A stretch of DNA of 9,943 bases, taken from assembly GCA_025935735.1 (NCBI GenBank), contig JAICUS010000181.1, forward strand, positions 1 through 9,943, in the 5' to 3' direction. The notes under the pieces were generated by a model. The model was not told the DNA's origin, searched no databases, and was given only the letters and a program-made list of their open reading frames with translations. The DNA is from Solirubrobacteraceae bacterium. Its GTDB lineage: Bacteria > Actinomycetota > Thermoleophilia > Solirubrobacterales > Solirubrobacteraceae. The translations under genes were made by a program, and so were the position numbers. Positions 7,444 to 9,943 of this stretch are shown piece by piece. Numbering within the stretch: the first letter of the stretch is position 1; the number at the start of each line of letters is the position of its first letter.

Positions 7444-7473
7444 GCTATATCAGAGGAGAACGGCGTGGGTCAA
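7444..7473 (-). promoter_or_regulatory. Candidate promoter for the catabolic operon
   Basis: On the minus strand TTGACC (7473-7468), an 18-base spacer and TATAGC (7449-7444) point toward the operon. The -35 box overlaps codons 2-3 of the divergent regulator gene. The expected transcript start, near 7437, is at the edge of the palindrome. The spacing is slightly long and the -10 box is imperfect, so this is tentative. Confidence 0.42.
7454..7458 (+). promoter_or_regulatory. Ribosome binding site of the IclR-family gene
   Basis: AGGAG on the plus strand, six bases before the GTG at 7465. It decides that start against the in-frame ATG at 7378, which would lie upstream of the promoter, and against the ATG at 7477. 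Confidence 0.8.
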
Positions 7474-8244
7474 GCCATGCAGAGCGTGGTTTCCGCTCTA
7501 CGGGTGCTGGAGGCCGTCGCGACGCGGCAGCCCGTCGGCGTGAGCGAGCTCGCGCGCGAGCTGGGGCTGCCGAAGAGCTCGGTGCAGCGGTCGCTGCAAA
7601 CGCTGCACGTCGCCGGCTGGATCCGCCCGGCGAGCACCGAGGTCAAGCGCTGGGTGCTGACCAGCCGGGCGCTGCACGTCGGCCAGAGCGGCGCGGGCGA
7701 GTTCGGCCTGCGCGACTGCGCCATCCCCGTCATGGAGAGCTTGCGCCGGGAGAGCTCGGAGACGATCCACCTGATGATCCCCGAAGGCCGCGACGTCGTT
7801 CTGATCGAGCGGCTGCCCAGCCCCAACCCGGTCCGCATCGTGATCCCGCTCGGCGGCCGCGCACCGTTGCACGCGTCCTCCAACGGCAAGGCCATCCTGG
7901 CGAACCGCCGGCTGGAGACGGTGGAGGCGTTCCTGTCGGGCGGCCTGCCGGGCTACACCGGTGCCACGATCGTCGAACCGGCCGCGCTGCTCGCCGAGCT
8001 CTCTGAGATCCGCAACCGCGGGTACGCGGTCAACCGAGGCGAATGGCGCGGGGACATCGCGGCCGTCGCCGCGGCGATCCTGGGCCACGACGGGGAGCCG
8101 GTCGCCTCTATCAGCATCTCGGCGCCCGTGACCCGCATGCCGGCGAGAGTGTGGTCGGGATACGGCAGATTGGTCCGCGAGGCCGCGATGGAGATCAGCT
8201 CAGCCTTGGGCCATACGGAACCGACGAGCGACGACGAGACGTAA
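7465..8244 (+). CDS. IclR-family transcriptional regulator
   Basis: A 259-residue DNA-binding regulator of normal IclR size. The N-terminal winged helix-turn-helix runs from about residue 5 to 68: SALRVLEA, then GVSELARELGLPKSSVQRSLQTL (25-47) with the recognition helix near 36-47. The C-terminal effector-binding domain shows the usual features: ETIHLMIPEGRDVVLIERL, then APLHASSNGKAILA, a GYTGATI segment, and RNRGYAVNRGEWRGDIAAVAAAI. IclR proteins bind small organic ligands, often the substrate or intermediate of the operon they control. It is transcribed away from the M24/TRAP operon and probably controls both itself and that operon through the palindrome in the shared gap. The GTG at 7465 is supported by its ribosome site. 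Whether it represses or activates cannot be told. Confidence 0.95.
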   Translation: MGQAMQSVVSALRVLEAVATRQPVGVSELARELGLPKSSVQRSLQTLHVAGWIRPASTEVKRWVLTSRALHVGQSGAGEFGLRDCAIPVMESLRRESSETIHLMIPEGRDVVLIERLPSPNPVRIVIPLGGRAPLHASSNGKAILANRRLETVEAFLSGGLPGYTGATIVEPAALLAELSEIRNRGYAVNRGEWRGDIAAVAAAILGHDGEPVASISISAPVTRMPARVWSGYGRLVREAAMEISSALGHTEPTSDDET

Positions 8245-8373
8245 CCAGCCGTCGGCGGCCGACCCGTCGCCGGGCGGTCTTGCGACGCTGATTGCTCGAA
8301 GTGTCCGCGAGCGGGCCCGGTGCCGAGCCGCCACAGACGCGGTGTACCTCGACGCCTTCGCCCTGCTGACCCA
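8245..8373. other. Intergenic junction between catabolic unit and copper operon
   Basis: This 129-base gap separates two converging units and holds no recognisable gene. It contains several GC-rich inverted repeats: a GTCGGC-G-GCCGAC palindrome (8251-8263), CGTCGC/GCGACG (8265-8287) and GCTCG/CGAGC (8294-8312). It begins at the stop of the IclR gene and ends where the flavoprotein remnant loses its family identity, so it may include a rearrangement breakpoint. Confidence 0.5.
8265..8287. terminator. Weak candidate terminator hairpin
   Basis: A 6-bp stem, CGTCGC with GCGACG, encloses an 11-base loop about 20 bases after the IclR stop, between convergent units. There is no T-run on either strand, so it is not a classical intrinsic terminator. 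It could at most act as a weak or protein-assisted stop. Confidence 0.2.
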
Positions 8374-8415
8374 CCCGGCCTGGCCGCCGCCGATGACGAT
8401 GACGTCGTGGTTCAT
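8374..8415 (-). pseudogene. Truncated start of an FAD/NAD(P)-binding oxidoreductase
   Basis: Fourteen codons read [14 protein letters not shown], the classic beta strand and GxGxxG loop that opens FAD- or NAD(P)-dependent oxidoreductases. Directly afterwards the frame (open to a stop at 8200, 71 codons in all, overlapping the IclR 3' end in antisense) shows an Arg/Ser/Ala-rich sequence with no flavoprotein features. The other two frames do not recover the expected helix either. The ATG overlaps the stop of the 80-residue gene as ATGA, so the remnant was once the coupled next gene of the copper operon. A deletion, insertion or other rearrangement seems to have removed the remainder. A very short chance match is possible, but the start context and motif together make a true remnant more likely. 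Confidence 0.6.
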
Positions 8416-8654
8416 GGGATCAGGACCTCTCTGACGGGGGTGGCGGTGGAGCGTTCGGCGACGTACGGCGGCAGCAGGGCGAGCGCAGAGTCCGCGTCGT
8501 CGGCCTCGACGAGCCACCAGATCTCGTGGCCGCCCGAGACGCACGAGCTCTTGGCCTGTTGGCGCCGGAGCGGACTCGTGTGGCCCTTGAAGGCGACGTA
8601 GGTCACGCCGCACTCGTGAGGCGCGTGGCGGTTGTGCAGCAGGAACCGCCTCAT
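8412..8654 (-). CDS. Small His/Cys-containing conserved-type protein, function unknown
   Basis: An 80-residue protein I cannot name. It opens with a beta-strand-like MRRFLLHN, followed by HNRHAPHEC (7-15), then [10 protein letters not shown] (22-31), a Cys38 and [29 protein letters not shown] (41-69). The layout of a strand, a helix with [10 protein letters not shown] and a last strand VREVLIP hints at a small ferredoxin-like alpha/beta domain of the kind that dimerises. Four His (7, 10, 13, 25), His43 and two Cys (15, 38) could bind a metal. It lacks the MxCxxC motif of CopZ-type chaperones. Both ends are translationally coupled: its ATG overlaps the Cu-ATPase stop (ATGA) and its stop overlaps the next ATG. 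Location supports a role in metal handling, but this is inference only. Similar small proteins exist in related actinobacteria as far as I recall. Confidence 0.8.
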   Translation of the reverse strand: MRRFLLHNRHAPHECGVTYVAFKGHTSPLRRQQAKSSCVSGGHEIWWLVEADDADSALALLPPYVAERSTATPVREVLIP

Positions 8655-9943
8655 GCTCCGAACCTCCGCAGGCGCAGCGCGTTGGCGACGACGCTGATGC
8701 TGGAGAACGCCATCGCGGCTGAGGCGATCACCGGGTTGAGAAGGCCGATGGCGGCCAGCGGCAGCGCGGCGAGGTTGTAGCCGAACGCCCAGCCGAGGTT
8801 CTGCTTGATCGTGCGCAGCGTCGCCCGCGAGAGCCGGATGGCGTCGGCAGCCGCGCGCAGGTCGCCGCTGACGAGCGTCAGGTCGGAGGCCTCGATGGCC
8901 ACGTCGGTCCCGGTGCCGATGGACAGGCCGAGGTCGGCCTGCGCCAGCGCGGGCGCGTCGTTGACCCCGTCGCCGGCCATGGCCACGACGCGGCCTTCGG
9001 CCTGCAGGCGGCGGATCACGTCGGCCTTCTCGGACGGCAGCACCTCGGCGATGACGTCGTCGATGCCGACGTCCGCGGCGACCGCTCGGGCCGTGGTCTC
9101 GTTGTCGCCGGTCAGCAGCACCGGGCGCAGCCCGAGCGCCTTGAGCTCGGCGATGGCCTCGGCGGAGGTGGGCTTGACGGTGTCGGCGACGACGAAGACG
9201 GCGATGGCCCGGCCGTCACAGCCGGCGGCGATGGCGGTCTGCCCGCGCGCCTCGGCGGCTGCCTTGGCGGCCTGGAGCTCGGCCGGGAGGTGCATCGCCC
9301 ACTCGGCGAGCAGCGCCGGCCGCCCGGCGACGAGCGCGTGCCCGCCGACGACGCCCTCGACGCCCCGGCCCTCCCGGTTGGAGAACGACTCGACCGCCGG
9401 CAGCGGGCCTGCCTGGCCGGCGGCGGCGGCGATCGCCTGCGCGATGGGATGCTCGGAGGCGTCCTCGAGCGCGCCCACCAGGCGCAGCGCCTGCACGGGG
9501 TCGACGCCGTCGGCGACCCGCAGGTCGGCGAGGGTCATCTTGCCCGTGGTGACGGTGCCGGTCTTGTCGAGCACGATCGTGTCGATGCGGCGGGTGGACT
9601 CGAGGATCTCGGGGCCCTTGATGAGCAGCCCGAGCTGGGCGCCGCGGCCGGTGCCGACCATCAGCGCGGTCGGGGTCGCGAGCCCGAGGGCGCACGGGCA
9701 GGCGATGATGAGGACGGCGACCGCCGATGTGAAGGCGAACGACGCGGTCTGGCCGGTGCCCAGCCAGAAGCCGAGGGTGCCGACGGCGATCGCGAACACG
9801 ATCGGGACGAAGACGCCCGAGACGCGGTCCGCGAGCCGCTGCACCGGGGCCTTGCCGGTCTGTGCCTGCGTGACCAGGCGGGCGATCTGCGCGAGCGCGG
9901 TGTCGTTGCCGACCTTGGTCGCCCGGACGACCAGGCGGCCGCC
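8651..9943 (-). CDS. copA: Copper-exporting P-type ATPase (P1B-1), C-terminal 430 residues (cut by right edge)
   Basis: The visible 430 residues of a heavy-metal P-type ATPase; the N-terminal metal-binding domain, first membrane segments and most of the actuator domain are beyond the edge. Such pumps export Cu(I) from the cytoplasm using ATP. Counting from the first visible residue, one sees [14 protein letters not shown] (31-44), the membrane CPC motif (82-84), the phosphorylated Asp in DKTGT (126-130), SEHPIA with the HP signature (163-168), TGDN (278-281) and [10 protein letters not shown] (324-333). The last two membrane segments contain YN (389-390) and MAFSS (411-415), the pair that with CPC defines the Cu(I)/Ag(I) subgroup, as opposed to Zn/Cd pumps. 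The stop overlaps the next start (ATGA). No damage is seen in this part. Confidence 0.95.
   Translation of the reverse strand, partial: GGRLVVRATKVGNDTALAQIARLVTQAQTGKAPVQRLADRVSGVFVPIVFAIAVGTLGFWLGTGQTASFAFTSAVAVLIIACPCALGLATPTALMVGTGRGAQLGLLIKGPEILESTRRIDTIVLDKTGTVTTGKMTLADLRVADGVDPVQALRLVGALEDASEHPIAQAIAAAAGQAGPLPAVESFSNREGRGVEGVVGGHALVAGRPALLAEWAMHLPAELQAAKAAAEARGQTAIAAGCDGRAIAVFVVADTVKPTSAEAIAELKALGLRPVLLTGDNETTARAVAADVGIDDVIAEVLPSEKADVIRRLQAEGRVVAMAGDGVNDAPALAQADLGLSIGTGTDVAIEASDLTLVSGDLRAAADAIRLSRATLRTIKQNLGWAFGYNLAALPLAAIGLLNPVIASAAMAFSSISVVANALRLRRFGA

Noticed and set aside
8251..8263. GTCGGC-G-GCCGAC palindrome as an attachment site or operator
   Set aside because: A single short GC-rich palindrome with no second copy or recombinase in view; it is more likely part of a weak hairpin between convergent units.
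1..9943. tRNA, rRNA, CRISPR arrays, riboswitches or insertion sequences
   Set aside because: I looked on both strands and saw no spaced repeats, cloverleaf-like segments, transposase-like proteins or long untranslated leaders.

Overview
The window is very GC-rich with tightly packed genes, frequent GTG starts, overlapping start and stop codons, and a lipoprotein leader followed by a Gly/Ser linker. This suggests a high-GC actinobacterium. A soil lineage such as Thermoleophilia/Solirubrobacterales is my best guess, but it is inferred from style and not from a marker gene.

Left and centre (1-7345, minus strand): one apparent eight-gene catabolic operon, read right to left. It begins with an M24 metallopeptidase-family hydrolase. 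A complete TRAP transporter follows: DctP-type lipoprotein, DctQ and DctM. Then come a metal-dependent amidohydrolase of the prolidase/imidazolonepropionase-like group, a class III (CaiB/BaiF) CoA-transferase, a crotonase-fold protein without the two classical catalytic glutamates, and the N-terminal 86 residues of an acyl-CoA synthetase. That last gene runs off the left edge and resembles actinobacterial malonyl-CoA synthetase (MatB). Gene junctions are 4-nt overlaps, a 1-nt overlap or gaps of 1 to 22 nt, so co-transcription is very likely. The logical flow is uptake of an organic acid or amide, hydrolysis of an amide or imide bond, CoA activation, then crotonase-type chemistry. The substrate is not known.

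Control region (7346-7464): an IclR-family regulator (7465-8244, plus strand) diverges from the operon. The gap holds a 21-bp imperfect palindrome lying between two facing promoter-like element pairs, each with a TTGACC -35 box. This is a plausible shared operator for autoregulation and operon control.

Right (8374-9943, minus strand): a separate metal-homeostasis unit. The C-terminal 430 residues of a Cu(I)-exporting P1B-1 ATPase enter from the right edge. They are coupled by ATGA to an 80-residue His/Cys-containing small protein, itself coupled by ATGA to the first 14 codons of an FAD/NAD(P)-binding protein. That reading frame loses all resemblance to a flavoprotein right after its Gly-rich loop. 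The 8245-8373 stretch therefore looks like a rearrangement junction between the copper operon and the IclR/TRAP catabolic unit.

No RNA genes, CRISPR arrays, insertion sequences or origins were seen. No stretch over 300 bases lacks a gene.
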